A DNA stretch of 64,000 nt. It comes from Serendipita indica DSM 11827. Lineage: Eukaryota > Basidiomycota > Agaricomycetes > Sebacinales > Serendipitaceae. Positions 35,716-45,789 of this stretch are shown piece after piece. Under the pieces are notes generated by a model. The model was given only the letters and a program-made list of their open reading frames with translations. It ran no database searches and was not told the origin of the DNA. The position numbers and the translations under genes are program-made. Position 1 is the first letter of the stretch; each line of letters begins with the position of its first letter. The stretch covers positions 558,001 through 622,000 of the forward strand of contig CAJVGD010000012.1 of the NCBI GenBank assembly GCA_910890315.1, written 5' to 3'.

Positions 35716-37363
35716 CTATGGAATCATGTCTAGCTCGTCTGGGCTCAGCCGTCGTTCTATCAGGTCGAGAACGGTCGGCGCATCGACCGGGATGTCGTTA
35801 CCTTGAAATCCCTCTGGGTACGCCCGAGGAGGCACATTTGGAGATGTAAAGGTCCTTTCGGAGGGGTTAGACGCGCTTCAGAATGCTAATGAAAATCCCC
35901 CTACTCTTTATCCCATACACCGTAGTGTTTGATGCCCAGAGCCTCGGCCGTCCACTGGTAATCCATTGCAAAGCCTTGGGATAAAAAAACTCGATGACGG
36001 TAGCTCTCCGAGACGGTTTCATCCAGAGAAGTGACGTCAAGCCATTACCATGAACGCCCATCATTATCTGAAATACCGTTAGCTCATCGTCGAGCTATGA
36101 CGCATGTACATACTGTAGTACGTGCTGCAAGGCGAACCTGCTCCGCCCGAGAAAGACGGTCGAGTTCGACAATGTTGACTTCGTAACCCAGGCGGTCGCG
36201 CAACTTATACAAGCCAACGACTAGTCGCATATGATCATGTTCTCGAAGCATTCTCCGTCCCCAACCTTGTCGACTGATATACGTGATCACCGGTACAGGG
36301 GGCGCCACATCATTTATGCGAACTTTGGAATACTCGAGGACTGGCATTCGAATGGTGTTCCACCAGCCAAAATTTGACTTGAGCTGGTACGCCACTGAAG
36401 CGATACGGTCAGTCTTTACGAACACCTCGCTGTGCATGGCGGCAACTCGGTCCGAAAAAACCACTCGATCCAAGACAAACGTCTTATTCTTGAGCGATGC
36501 CCGTTCTTCCCATGTATCACTAAACTCCAAGATTGCCGAAGGAAAGACTGCACGGAGAACATATTGGTTCATGGCAGCATAGTCGCGCCAATGGGCAGCG
36601 TCGAGATGGGTAAAGCAGATGCGCTTGGGGGCTGCAAGACGAGTATGACCATTAACTTCAAGGTCGGGATCCAGAGATGAATACGTCCTCCATAGGCCGA
36701 ACAGAAGCTCTGCAACAAAGTGATACCTTATGAGAGTGAGAGCAAGATTCAAAAGTTGGAAATCCTTACATATGGGTCATAAACTGGGGGCTTTCGTTGA
36801 CGAGAAACTGACGATGTTCAGGCTCGGTTTTCAGAAACGAGAGGTTGCTCACCGTCACGCCTCCAATCCGGATGGCCTGTTGTCCAAAGAGGCCATACGC
36901 TTCTCTGGTAGATATCACTCTCAGATCCTCCTCGGTGGGCTCCAAATCTGGGATGTTCACATTGCCTTCTTGAATGCGCCTTCCCTTGGATGTGATGTGA
37001 ACAGGTTTTGGAACAAGTTTCGGGTAGTCGGAAACAATGTACATGGTTCCTTTATGAAAATATAGTCTATCAAGGACTGTCCAGCCTAGGTAATGATTAG
37101 ATCAAAAGACTGCTTCGAAATTGAGCGGACCCGGTGCATGCGCAGGAATCTTGGTCAGTGGCACTGGTTGTGAGCCCCAATGTAGAGTATCTTCGCCCAC
37201 GTAATCTTGCAATCGTGTCCTCATTGCGTGGCGCCGGATGTCCTTGACCCAGATGAGGAAGGCGGTAGTGCTCCTTGCGGATCAAATATAGAACAAAGCA
37301 GAGTATGAAAACGAGAAATATGTAGTAAAGTGGTCTGTTATGGTTCACAGCGACGCCCAGCAT
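35716..37363 (-). CDS. GT61-family (EOGT/DUF563-like) glycosyltransferase, type II membrane
   Basis: This is a predicted Golgi/ER glycosyltransferase of family GT61. The start at 37363 (MLGVAVNHNRP) is followed at once by a signal anchor, YYIFLVFILCFVLYLI, giving a type II topology; an in-frame TTG slightly upstream is not a likely start. The catalytic region includes YHFVAELLFGLWRTYSSL, CFTHLDAAHWRDYAAMN, PVITYISRQGWGRRML, YEVNIVELDRLSRAEQV and the family hallmark MMGVHGNGLTSLLWM. It then reads ATVIEFFYPKGFAMDYQW, and after a last intron FTSPNVPPRAYPEGFQGND and SPDELDMIP. The donor sugar and acceptor cannot be read from sequence; animal EOGT transfers GlcNAc, plant members xylose or arabinose. 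Divergent from Ctk3, 70 bp away. Confidence 0.82.
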
Positions 37364-37433
37364 CTTGCCGTCAATGGTCGCGTCCAACTTGCACCCAACG
37401 TTGTCTCTCTATTTATCACGCTCATTGGCTACA

Positions 37434-38627
37434 ATGCCCATGGACCTATTCGAGGCTCATTTAAGATTCTCAAAACTACTAAAGAGATTAGATGCGTATG
37501 TATAATTTGATCGTAACTTGCGTTTACTGACGCCTTTGTGCAGAACGCAGGGGTCGATACAACAAGTTGTGGCATTTGCTCTAGAGTATCATTCGACATG
37601 CGGAGAGGACTTTTGGGAGACAGTACTGCAAGAATGTCGTACGGTTCGCGCTTCCGTTGTGCTGCCGGCCAAAGCGACTGACAATCCGCGGGGTGACGCG
37701 ATGTCTTGCGCTTTCAGGGCTCTACAAACATGCGCATCAATCTACTCTACTTTCTTGACTCACTATGCGAAGCCTCGGCCCAGAGTGCCAGCAACCAACG
37801 CTCAAAACCGTCATCATCAACCAAGCCCGTGGGCCCAGGTCTTTACTACGTCAATCTGCTCCAAAAGGATCTCTCCTCGATTATTGAATGGGTCGTTCCA
37901 GAGTCAAGAGACGGCTTGATCAACGTACAGAGCGCAATGCAGGCAAGTGGGATGTTACCCAAGCCGTCCGCGACGTTAATCATCGGAATTTAACTCAAGA
38001 TGCTAGAAAATTGGCGTATGAAGCGAATTCTGGATCCTAAAAAGGTGGAAGCGGTTATCGCTTCCCTCCAGGAGCGACGAGCGAGGTAACTATGGCCCAT
38101 ACCGAGCATGCATCCGCTGAGACCCTCTTTCGCACAGTATACAAGCCATCAACGCTCAAAATCCCTCAAACGGTATCAAATCGTCCCATGAACGAATATC
38201 TAGATCTCAAGCTATGCGACGAATAGAAGAAGACAGAGAACGGGTACGCTGTACCAATACATGGAGAGCCAATAGCTGAGACAGCCCACCATAGCACAAA
38301 TTATTACGAGAAAGAAGATGGGTCCAGCGGGTAGACCGCTCTGATTCGACTCAACCGACCCTTGCTGTCCTTCTTCCAAACTCGTTACCGCCAATAGCAG
38401 TCTCCAAATCGATGCCACCAACACCATCCGACGCCATGGATACTGACGAGACGGCAAGAGCGGGATCCGATTCGCGACCACAGAACTCTCCGCAGTTGGC
38501 CATCGACATCGAGTTTGAAAATGCATGGGAGACGACTTCTGACTGGAACGAAGACGATATTGATGCAGTCTATGAAGAATATATGCTGTGCTTTCCGGGC
38601 ACAGCTCCAAAGAAACCGCTGCCGTGA
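37434..38627 (+). CDS. CTK3: CTD kinase gamma subunit Ctk3
   Basis: Ctk3 is the third subunit of the CTDK-I kinase, which phosphorylates Ser2 of the RNA polymerase II C-terminal repeats during elongation. The start MPMDLFEAHLRFSKLLKRLD leads into a CID-like helical domain: TQGSIQQVVAFALEYHSTC, GEDFWETVLQEC, then (after introns) STNMRINLLYFLDSLCEAS. Next comes LYYVNLLQKDLSSIIEWVVP and KRILDPKKVEAVIASLQERR. The C-terminal family block is AMRRIEEDRER, then ERRWVQRV, FENAWETTSDWNEDDIDAVY and EEYMLCFPG. Convergent with POP3; only 9 bp separate the stop codons. Confidence 0.83.
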
Positions 38628-38636
38628 TGTAGCAGG

Positions 38637-39689
38637 TTACGAGACCATGGCTTTGGATTTTCGTCCTTGTTTGGCGGACTTTTTACCCTCTGTACGAGCT
38701 ATACGTGCTGCTTTCATATCAACTGGTGCAGTGGTCTTTACGAATTTGATACGAGTCGGTTCCAGTTGAGGGGCAAGATACCGTCGGTTGTTATCTGGCA
38801 GAAGCCACGGTGTGGCGAGACGAGGGACTTTTGATAGTGAGTTAAGAAGTTGGTCTTCAAGATGCGCTCCGGCCTGGTATACTGTCTGAGCTACCGTCTC
38901 CTCGGGGATAGCAGCGCTTACCATGACAAGTACGATAGAGACCCTTCGCAGACCAATAGACTCTGAGAGTGCATCTTCGGCCCCCTTTGGCAAATTGACC
39001 AACTTGAGCTCCGGGATTCGTTTCGCATCCTGCAGTCTTGCATGGTACAGCGTCAAAAGGGTGTTGTAGGACGCAACCAGGTGAGGGATGTGCGAGAAGA
39101 GCTGGGGAGGGTTGATATCCCAGCGACATGCGAGAATGGCCGTCGGAGTGGCCGTCTCGTCCAATGCCTTGGAGTTGGCAACAGTGTTGCGCAGTTGGGC
39201 GATATGACGCTCCAACAGTTTTAAGACTTCGGACAGACCAAAGTGTACATGGCCGAGTAACGGGGGCGGGCTCGAGGGTTCTGCCAGAGATGGCGGTCCT
39301 GGATCCAGCTCCATTTTCTCCCTCTCTGGTGAAGTTTCATCGTCTCGCTTCCTCTTCCTGCTACCAGCTTCTTCTATTTCCTTTTGTGTTCTGAGAATCT
39401 CTCGACGTCGTGCTTGGCGACTTCGTTTTGTATGCATTCCGCGTTGACGATGATAGTCCTTTAAGCATCCTAGGAGGTCGATAGCAGATGCAAGGATTGT
39501 ATTTTGAAGGTTTTGCGGAATATCTGGCCTGTTTGGAAGTGCGGTGAGTAAGAGGTGCTGGAGAAACATTTGGGCATACCATGAGATTGTCAACGGATTG
39601 TCTAATACTGGTTTGAAGACAGTCTTGGTTTTCTGTGGCTTTTTTGCTCGCTGTGAAATGGCCTTGTCGACCACTTTGGCATCGCTCAT
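38637..39689 (-). CDS. POP3: RNase P/MRP protein subunit Pop3
   Basis: Pop3 (an L7Ae/Rpp38-like protein) is a shared subunit of nuclear RNase P and RNase MRP, which mature tRNA and rRNA. The start is MSDAKVVDKAISQRAKKPQK. The conserved TVFKPVLDNPLTISW leads to PDIPQNLQNTILASAIDLLG when a 51 nt intron (39529-39579) is removed. The intron has no stop and is a multiple of three, so the frame stays open if it is retained. A basic stretch follows, then LGHVHFGLSEVLKLLERHIA, AILACRWDINPPQLFSHIPH, LVASYN, LPKGAEDALSESIGLRRVSI and a lysine-rich tail (KSAKQGRKSKAMVS). It diverges from TRP1 with 106 bp between starts. Confidence 0.72.
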   Translation of the reverse strand: MSDAKVVDKAISQRAKKPQKTKTVFKPVLDNPLTISWYAQMFLQHLLLTALPNRPDIPQNLQNTILASAIDLLGCLKDYHRQRGMHTKRSRQARRREILRTQKEIEEAGSRKRKRDDETSPEREKMELDPGPPSLAEPSSPPPLLGHVHFGLSEVLKLLERHIAQLRNTVANSKALDETATPTAILACRWDINPPQLFSHIPHLVASYNTLLTLYHARLQDAKRIPELKLVNLPKGAEDALSESIGLRRVSIVLVMVSAAIPEETVAQTVYQAGAHLEDQLLNSLSKVPRLATPWLLPDNNRRYLAPQLEPTRIKFVKTTAPVDMKAARIARTEGKKSAKQGRKSKAMVS

Positions 39690-39795
39690 TTCGGACGGTC
39701 GGGGTCAAACCATCTTTGGCCACTACCATCTCCGCCTTTTTGTAGTAAGCCGCCGTTTGCTATGCGTTGGATCCCTCTCTGACAACCATATAGCC

Positions 39796-42057
39796 ATGTC
39801 TACGGCGACGGAGACACTCCTCATTGACAACTATGACTCGTTCACCTTCAATCTCTACCAGTCGCTCTGTAATCTCGGCGCGACCGTACGAGTCGTTCGA
39901 AATTCCGAGTTGTCACCAAAAGACTTGCCAAACTTGAACATCCGCAACCTCATTATTTCCCCCGGTCCTGGCCATCCAAAGACGGACGGTGGCATCTCCC
40001 AAGCGGCGATCCAGTACTTCTCTGGCAAGGTCCCCATCCTTGGGGTCTGCATGGGTCTCGAGTGCATCGTTGACTCACTCGGGGGAGAAATTTCTTACGC
40101 CGGAGAAATTATGCATGGCAAGACGAGCAAAATCCGGCACGACGAGCGTGGCTGCTTCAAAGATCTTCCGCAAGGGTTTCTGTCCACGCGATACCATAGT
40201 CTCAGCGCCCATATCAAATCTCTCCCAGACCAACTCGCCATCTGTGCCTTTACAGAGGAGAGCGGCGTCGTAATGGGGGTTCGCCACCGGGAATACACCC
40301 TCGAGGCCGTACAATACCATCCGGAGAGCATCTTGTCAGAGTACGGTGACGAGTATCTCAAAAACTTTCTCTCACTCCGTGGAGGAACGTGGGATGAAAA
40401 CCCAAGCTTTGGCGTGCTGGACACGCAGTTGCCCCCCTTCACCTATGAACCAAACGGTGTCCCAATGGCCGCCAAGCTCCCTTCAATACTCGAGACGATA
40501 CAAAAGCAGCGCCTCTTAGATATCGACACTGCCCAGAAGACTCCAGGGTCCACCTCTGAGGACTTGAGGGCATCTCTGGCACTGCACCTGGATCCACCGC
40601 TCGTTAATCTTATTGAACGACTCGGAAGGAGCGAGAATACAGCTCTCATGGCCGAAATAAAGCGGGCTTCTCCATCCAAGGGCGCGATAGCCCTCCATAT
40701 CAATGCGCCTTCTCAAGCGCTCAAGTATGCATTGGCGGGTGCTTCAGTCATCTCGGTACTGACGGAACCCAAGTGGTTCAAGGGTTCACTACTGGACATG
40801 CGACTGGCCCGCCAAGCCGTCGACCAGCTCCCTAACCGACCCGCCATCCTGCGCAAGGACTTTATTCTCGACGAATACCAAATCATGGAGGCTAGAATAT
40901 ACGGTGCAGACACCGTTCTTCTCATCGTCGCCATGCTTCCTGTGGCTCGACTAGCATCACTCATGAAGTTTTCGAGGTCACTTGGTATGGAACCACTTGT
41001 CGAGGTCAACAATACAGAGGAGATGAACGCAGCTCTCGAACTGGGTGCAAAAGTGATAGGTGTGAACAATCGAAATCTTCACACATTCCAGGTCGACATG
41101 CAGACGACGACGCGTTTGGCGGACATGTGCAAGGGCAAAGACGTCATCCTGTGCGCTCTTAGTGGGATCAATGGCCGAAAAGATGTATTGGAATACATCG
41201 AGCAGGGTGTGAAAGCCGTTTTAGTCGGGGAGGCGCTCATGAGAGCCGCCGAGCCAAAGGAATTCATTCAAGAGCTACTCGATCTTCCACCGACAGTTCC
41301 GTCTAAACAAAGACAGACACTCGTTAAAATCTGCGGCATTCGTGCGCCAGAGGATGCATTGGCAGCCGCCGAAGCCGGTGCAGATTTCATTGGGCTTATT
41401 TTCGCAAACAGTCGTCGACGTGTGTCAATCGAGACGGCGATCGAGATTGCCACCGTCGTCCAAACGCTGCGAGCGGAAAAGCCGATCCCACCCCCTCAAC
41501 CCATGGCTGCTCCACTGCCTTGGTTCAGCCAAAATGCACAAGCAATCGAGCCCATCCGTAAACCGCTCCTCGTCGGCGTCTTCCAAGACCAGCCGCTAGA
41601 AGAGATTCTGGCCGTCGTGGCTGCGGTCGGATTGGATCTCGTACAGTTGCATGGTTCCGAGGCACCCGAGTTGGCCAAATTCATTCCTGTCCCTGTGATC
41701 AAAGTCATTCACGCACAGGCCAACGATACCGCCGAATCCTTGGCTGGCATCTCTCGACCGGGTTTGCATCAATTCACGCTGTTGGAAGCGACACGGCCTG
41801 GAGAAAAAGTATCTGGTGGTTCGGGTATCACGGTCAACTTGGACCTCGCCAAAGAGCTTATGCAAAGAGGCGAGGCTGGTGGAAGCGCTCCACTGCCTCT
41901 GATATTGGCTGGCGGCTTGAGTGCAGATACAGTCGCCAAGGTCGTGAAATACGTAAAACCATGGGCTGTGGATGTGAGCGGGGGCGTAGAGACGGATGGA
42001 CGAAAGGACGTGGCAAAGATCAAACGATTCATCGAAGCAGCAAAGTCGGTGGCATAG
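39796..42057 (+). CDS. TRP1: Trifunctional tryptophan biosynthesis protein (GATase/IGPS/PRAI)
   Basis: This is a single-exon fusion of three tryptophan-pathway activities, usual in filamentous fungi. The start MSTATETLLIDNYDSFTFNL is chosen over upstream in-frame Mets because it opens the glutaminase fold. Residues ~6-200 are the glutamine amidotransferase of anthranilate synthase, with Cys in ILGVCMGLECI and QYHPES. Residues ~240-510 are indole-3-glycerol-phosphate synthase (LMAEIKRASPSKGAIAL, ILRKDFILDEYQIMEARIYG, VIGVNNRNLHTF, ALSGINGRKDV). Residues ~513-753 are phosphoribosylanthranilate isomerase (LVKICGIRAPEDALAAAEAG, VQLHGSEAPEL, LAGGLSADTVAKVV, AVDVSGGVETDGRKD). At 753 residues it is full length, with no breaks. 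Confidence 0.96.
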   Translation: MSTATETLLIDNYDSFTFNLYQSLCNLGATVRVVRNSELSPKDLPNLNIRNLIISPGPGHPKTDGGISQAAIQYFSGKVPILGVCMGLECIVDSLGGEISYAGEIMHGKTSKIRHDERGCFKDLPQGFLSTRYHSLSAHIKSLPDQLAICAFTEESGVVMGVRHREYTLEAVQYHPESILSEYGDEYLKNFLSLRGGTWDENPSFGVLDTQLPPFTYEPNGVPMAAKLPSILETIQKQRLLDIDTAQKTPGSTSEDLRASLALHLDPPLVNLIERLGRSENTALMAEIKRASPSKGAIALHINAPSQALKYALAGASVISVLTEPKWFKGSLLDMRLARQAVDQLPNRPAILRKDFILDEYQIMEARIYGADTVLLIVAMLPVARLASLMKFSRSLGMEPLVEVNNTEEMNAALELGAKVIGVNNRNLHTFQVDMQTTTRLADMCKGKDVILCALSGINGRKDVLEYIEQGVKAVLVGEALMRAAEPKEFIQELLDLPPTVPSKQRQTLVKICGIRAPEDALAAAEAGADFIGLIFANSRRRVSIETAIEIATVVQTLRAEKPIPPPQPMAAPLPWFSQNAQAIEPIRKPLLVGVFQDQPLEEILAVVAAVGLDLVQLHGSEAPELAKFIPVPVIKVIHAQANDTAESLAGISRPGLHQFTLLEATRPGEKVSGGSGITVNLDLAKELMQRGEAGGSAPLPLILAGGLSADTVAKVVKYVKPWAVDVSGGVETDGRKDVAKIKRFIEAAKSVA

Positions 42058-42185
42058 AAGTCGGGATGCTTTTTTGCACAAATATTGGAATATGACACAT
42101 ATTATAGGCCCGGATAAGTTAGGTAGTGTCCCATCCAATATGCTACATAGGGTCATGGAGAGGAGGAACGTATGCCATAAGAGTT

Positions 42186-45100
42186 CTATAGCTTCATCAA
42201 CTCCTTGACGGCACTCGCAATAGCAAAGCTCGACTGAGCCAGAACCTGTCGTCCGTCCTTTGAGATCGTGCGTTCGGATTGCGTCTCGCTTAGCTTGTTG
42301 CAGTGCTCGCTCAGCGTATTGAGGATTGTGAGGCCACGGCTATACGACGACTGGGGAAGACTGTCACGCGAGACGGCGACAATACTCGACACAATGGTGA
42401 TAATCTGGGTCACATTGTCGTTGAGCTCGACCGAGGGTGATGGGTTGCGAACGGCATTCAAGATGGCCTGGATAGACTGCACGAGCTGCTCCGACTGCGC
42501 TTCGAGATAAGGCTACGAATAGATAAGATATTGCAAAAGCCGCCTCGCGAAGAGGTTACTCACCTTGACCTCTGCCCAATCGCCGCGACCGGCTGAAGGC
42601 GGTTCCGAGTAGTCGGGGCTCATCGGTTCTTCAATCCTTACGAGCTTGGGAGCATTGCCCACTGTGAGATTATCTATGCATCATCCATCAACACGCATGA
42701 ATCATCGATTGGGAAGCCACTTACTGCCATAACGCCCATTTGACATACCGTTTGTCGAAGCGCCGTCCGTCTCCCGCGGTGACCGGCGGACGAGGAGAAG
42801 TTTTGCCAACTCGGTGACGCTCGCAGAGACGTGGCTCAATGCGGCGTCGAGCAGACTGACGGGCGACAATCCATAGCTGGTGGCATGGGTCTTGGAGGCC
42901 GTGACCAAATTACTCAATGTCGCCTGTGTGCGTTCGCATAAATTATCGATTGTCGCATAGTCAATTGGCGTATCGTCCTTTGACCGCTGCGCGAGGTCAT
43001 AGGCACGTGCATCCTCGATAATTGCCGACACTGCGTCAACGACAGCCTTCATCGGCGTTAGGACGCGCGAAGGAGCATCAGACCTGCAATATGTCAGAAC
43101 CCTGCTCTGCACACCCTTCCAATTACTCACCGGCCAGCCGAAAGTAATTCGTCGGCAGCGCTTTGGAAGGCTGTGATATGAACATCTTGGATGGCGCCTG
43201 TCCTCGAGGTCGGAAGCTGATCCTCATTTCTCGGTCTCTGCAAGAATAATTGCGAGGTGGCTGTCATCCAATTAGCGTCTCGGCTCGCTTTGGACAACCT
43301 TTCACGCACCTTTGAGGCCGCGGAGTTCCGTCTTTGCCTTTTCATACTTTTTCTTGTAATCGGCCACTTGTTCTTCTAGCTGCTGAATCATTGCTGCATC
43401 CTCGTCCTTGGCTGAATTGAGCTGGTCGTTTCGAGTTGCTAGCTCATTGACTTCTTCGAGCAGCGATTCCATGCCCGCTTTGAGGTCCTCGATAATACCC
43501 GCCGAGTCCTGAGTATTGTCAGAATCTGTTTTGATAGAAACGAATAGACATTACCCCAAAGGCAGACGCGCTCCCTTTGTCCCTCTCCAGTTCATCACAT
43601 CTCTGTTGTAGCTTGCGAAGCTCTTGTGAGTGTGCTTCCACCATCTGAAGCTCTGCACGCTCCCGTTCGGACCGCTCGTCAGCCAGGCGACGTTCCATGT
43701 CTCGCAAGGCAGACGAAGTATCGCCCGATTTCTGAGGGAGTGTGAGCCTTCTCTCAAGTAACTAGGCTTTGAACGTACACTTCTCATAGATGCAATCTCG
43801 TCGGTCAACTCGCGTATTCGCTCTTTGTCGCTTTGCCTCTCCTGTAAGCCATGAGCAACAGCCGAGCCAAAGGGCCAATGTCCATACCTTGTTCACTCTG
43901 TCGAGTTCATCCTGTAGCGTCCCAACTTTACTTTGCAAGTTTGTGATCCGGTACTCGTAATCCTTGCGCATTTTCTCCGTCTCCTCTCGATCTACACCTC
44001 CAAAGGTGGGTCGTCGGGCTGTATTCGATCCACCGCTACCAGAGCGCGCGCCCACCGACCGTTGAAGTATCAAAGAAATCCGTCCGATCATCTTCATCAC
44101 TCGGTGGACTCCGATTCCGGTTCTTGCCTAACCCAGCCGCCAACGCGCTCAGACCGCCTTGCAATGGTGTAACAGGCGAGCTGCCCCATTTCGACTCGTC
44201 CAACCCAGCCGTCGAGGCAGCCAAATTGTTTCCTCCACTCCCCTTTCTCTGCATAGGCGGAGGAGGTGTGTCATCGAGTTTAATGTCCGCTGAAAGATCG
44301 CTGGCAACAGAGTCGCGAATATCCGACTCTCGGGGTGCCCGAGAGTCGCGTCCATAAGGCACCTGAATCTCCTCTTCGGCAATCGTCGATTTATTGGGGA
44401 TCACCATGCCAGATGTTGCCGTCGAGGGGCCTGGCGGAACACTGTCGGCATCTTGCGCGCATACTGCGCTTCGGATCCATTCGACGGTCGTCGTCTCGAC
44501 GCAGAATACGTGCTCTCTCCATCATCGTTCCCAGCACCGTTTCGTGATGCCTGAGAGGGTTGGCGTCCAAACGGTCGATTGTCCTCTGAACGGCGACCAT
44601 ATGTTTGATCCGGTGTCGTCCGTCTTGCGGGGCCCAGATCCGCGCGGGCTTGGCCTAGCCTCCCGATTCCATTGCTCATGTTGTTAGAATTGTCCGGCGA
44701 GCGTGTACGATAGCCATCTTGCGGAACAGGGCGTCCGCTCACTGCCTTTTCGCCGCCATAGTCGTCATAATTCGATTCGGGCGTGTCAGGCTGGATCTAT
44801 GAGACAGAATTCAGTTCCAATAATTCATTTCCGGACAGGAGAAAACGAGCAAACCTCTGGCTCTTTAAACTCGGGGTACCGTCGTCCGAGTTCAAAGTAA
44901 ACGTCCGACGCAAGGTCTTTGAAACGCGCTTTGGGAAGTGTCGACAGCTTTTGTCGGGCCTGGTTCCGCTTCGGATGAAAGTCGTCGCGAGTCGGAAGAT
45001 GGGGTGCTGTTCACCACATCATTGATCATTGAGCGCGCAGCAACAAACGAGGGAGGAAAGAACATACTCTCTGATTTGGCATTTCGTCGAATCAGTTCGT

Positions 45101-45478
45101 CATATACGTCTGTCGACAGCTCTTGAAACTGTTGTCGGGTGAGCCTAGTGAGCTTTTCGCGCGCGCTGGCACGCGAATTCGGGGCCTCTACACGTTGAAC
45201 ATGTTTCTTGAGCACCGTAGACAATGTAAGAGTGCAAAAGGATGCGTACCCTTTGCGATGTGTGTCGACAGAAATGCCTGCAGTTCGTCGAAATGGACCT
45301 TTGCAATCTTTTGGCCGTCTGTTTGTGGTAATGGCTCTGCTCCTGCACCTCCCATGCTGCCGTTTGGTCGTTGAGGATCGCGCAGGGTGCGGTAAGACTC
45401 TGATCGGTAGTTTGAGACGCCCGAAAAGGCGGTATTGGTCGGAGAAGGAGGTCTTGCGCGAAAGGACATTGTACTCAT
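42186..45478 (-). CDS. SPA2: Polarisome scaffold Spa2
   Basis: Spa2 organises polarised growth at hyphal tips, linking MAP kinase modules, formin and actin regulators. The start MSTMSFRARPPSPTNTAF is followed by KIAKVHFDELQAFLSTHIAK. The first Spa2/GIT homology repeat is REKLTRLTRQQFQELSTDVY, then DELIRRNAKSE. The second, after an intron, is RNQARQKLSTLPKARFKDLA and SDVYFELGRRYPEFKEPE. A Ser/Pro/Arg-rich linker leads to a long coiled coil (about 44000-43320; DYEYRITNLQSKVGTLQDEL, ERRLADERSERERAELQMVE). The C-terminal helical domain (43130-42190) includes DLAQRSKDDTPIDYATIDNL and ends ASAVKELMKL. About eight introns, mostly of 50-60 nt. Confidence 0.86.
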
Positions 45479-45789
45479 TCAATGAGATTACTTGGAATTG
45501 CCAAAGGGAAACGGGGCCAGCCAAGGTCAGGGGGTGGTAGCAGTCCAAGCTATTTATCAAGGCAATGACCATCATTTGCTCCCCGCCACAGCCTTGCCTT
45601 AGAGACGCTCTACTCATGAGCTTATTTATGCCGCGCGCTCTTCCTCTCACGCATCAGAATGTATTACATGCAAAAAAGTCCATATCTCAAATGTCCACTT
45701 TAACTTCACGCCCATCACTAAAACAGCGACCAAACGACATTTCAATCGTCCATAAAGTCCGCAGCTAAAAGCCTTTTCCCCCACGCCCC
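45479..45789. other. Gap between SPA2 start and chitin deacetylase end
   Basis: There are 311 bp between the Spa2 start codon and the stop codon of chitin deacetylase. I see no coding signal on either strand. It should hold the SPA2 promoter and the 3' untranslated region of the deacetylase. Confidence 0.4.

Noticed and set aside
39544-39795. A longer N-terminus for TRP1 starting at 39544
   Set aside because: The extra 84 codons overlap the POP3 coding exon on the other strand and have no similarity to the glutaminase domain, which begins right after the Met at 39796.
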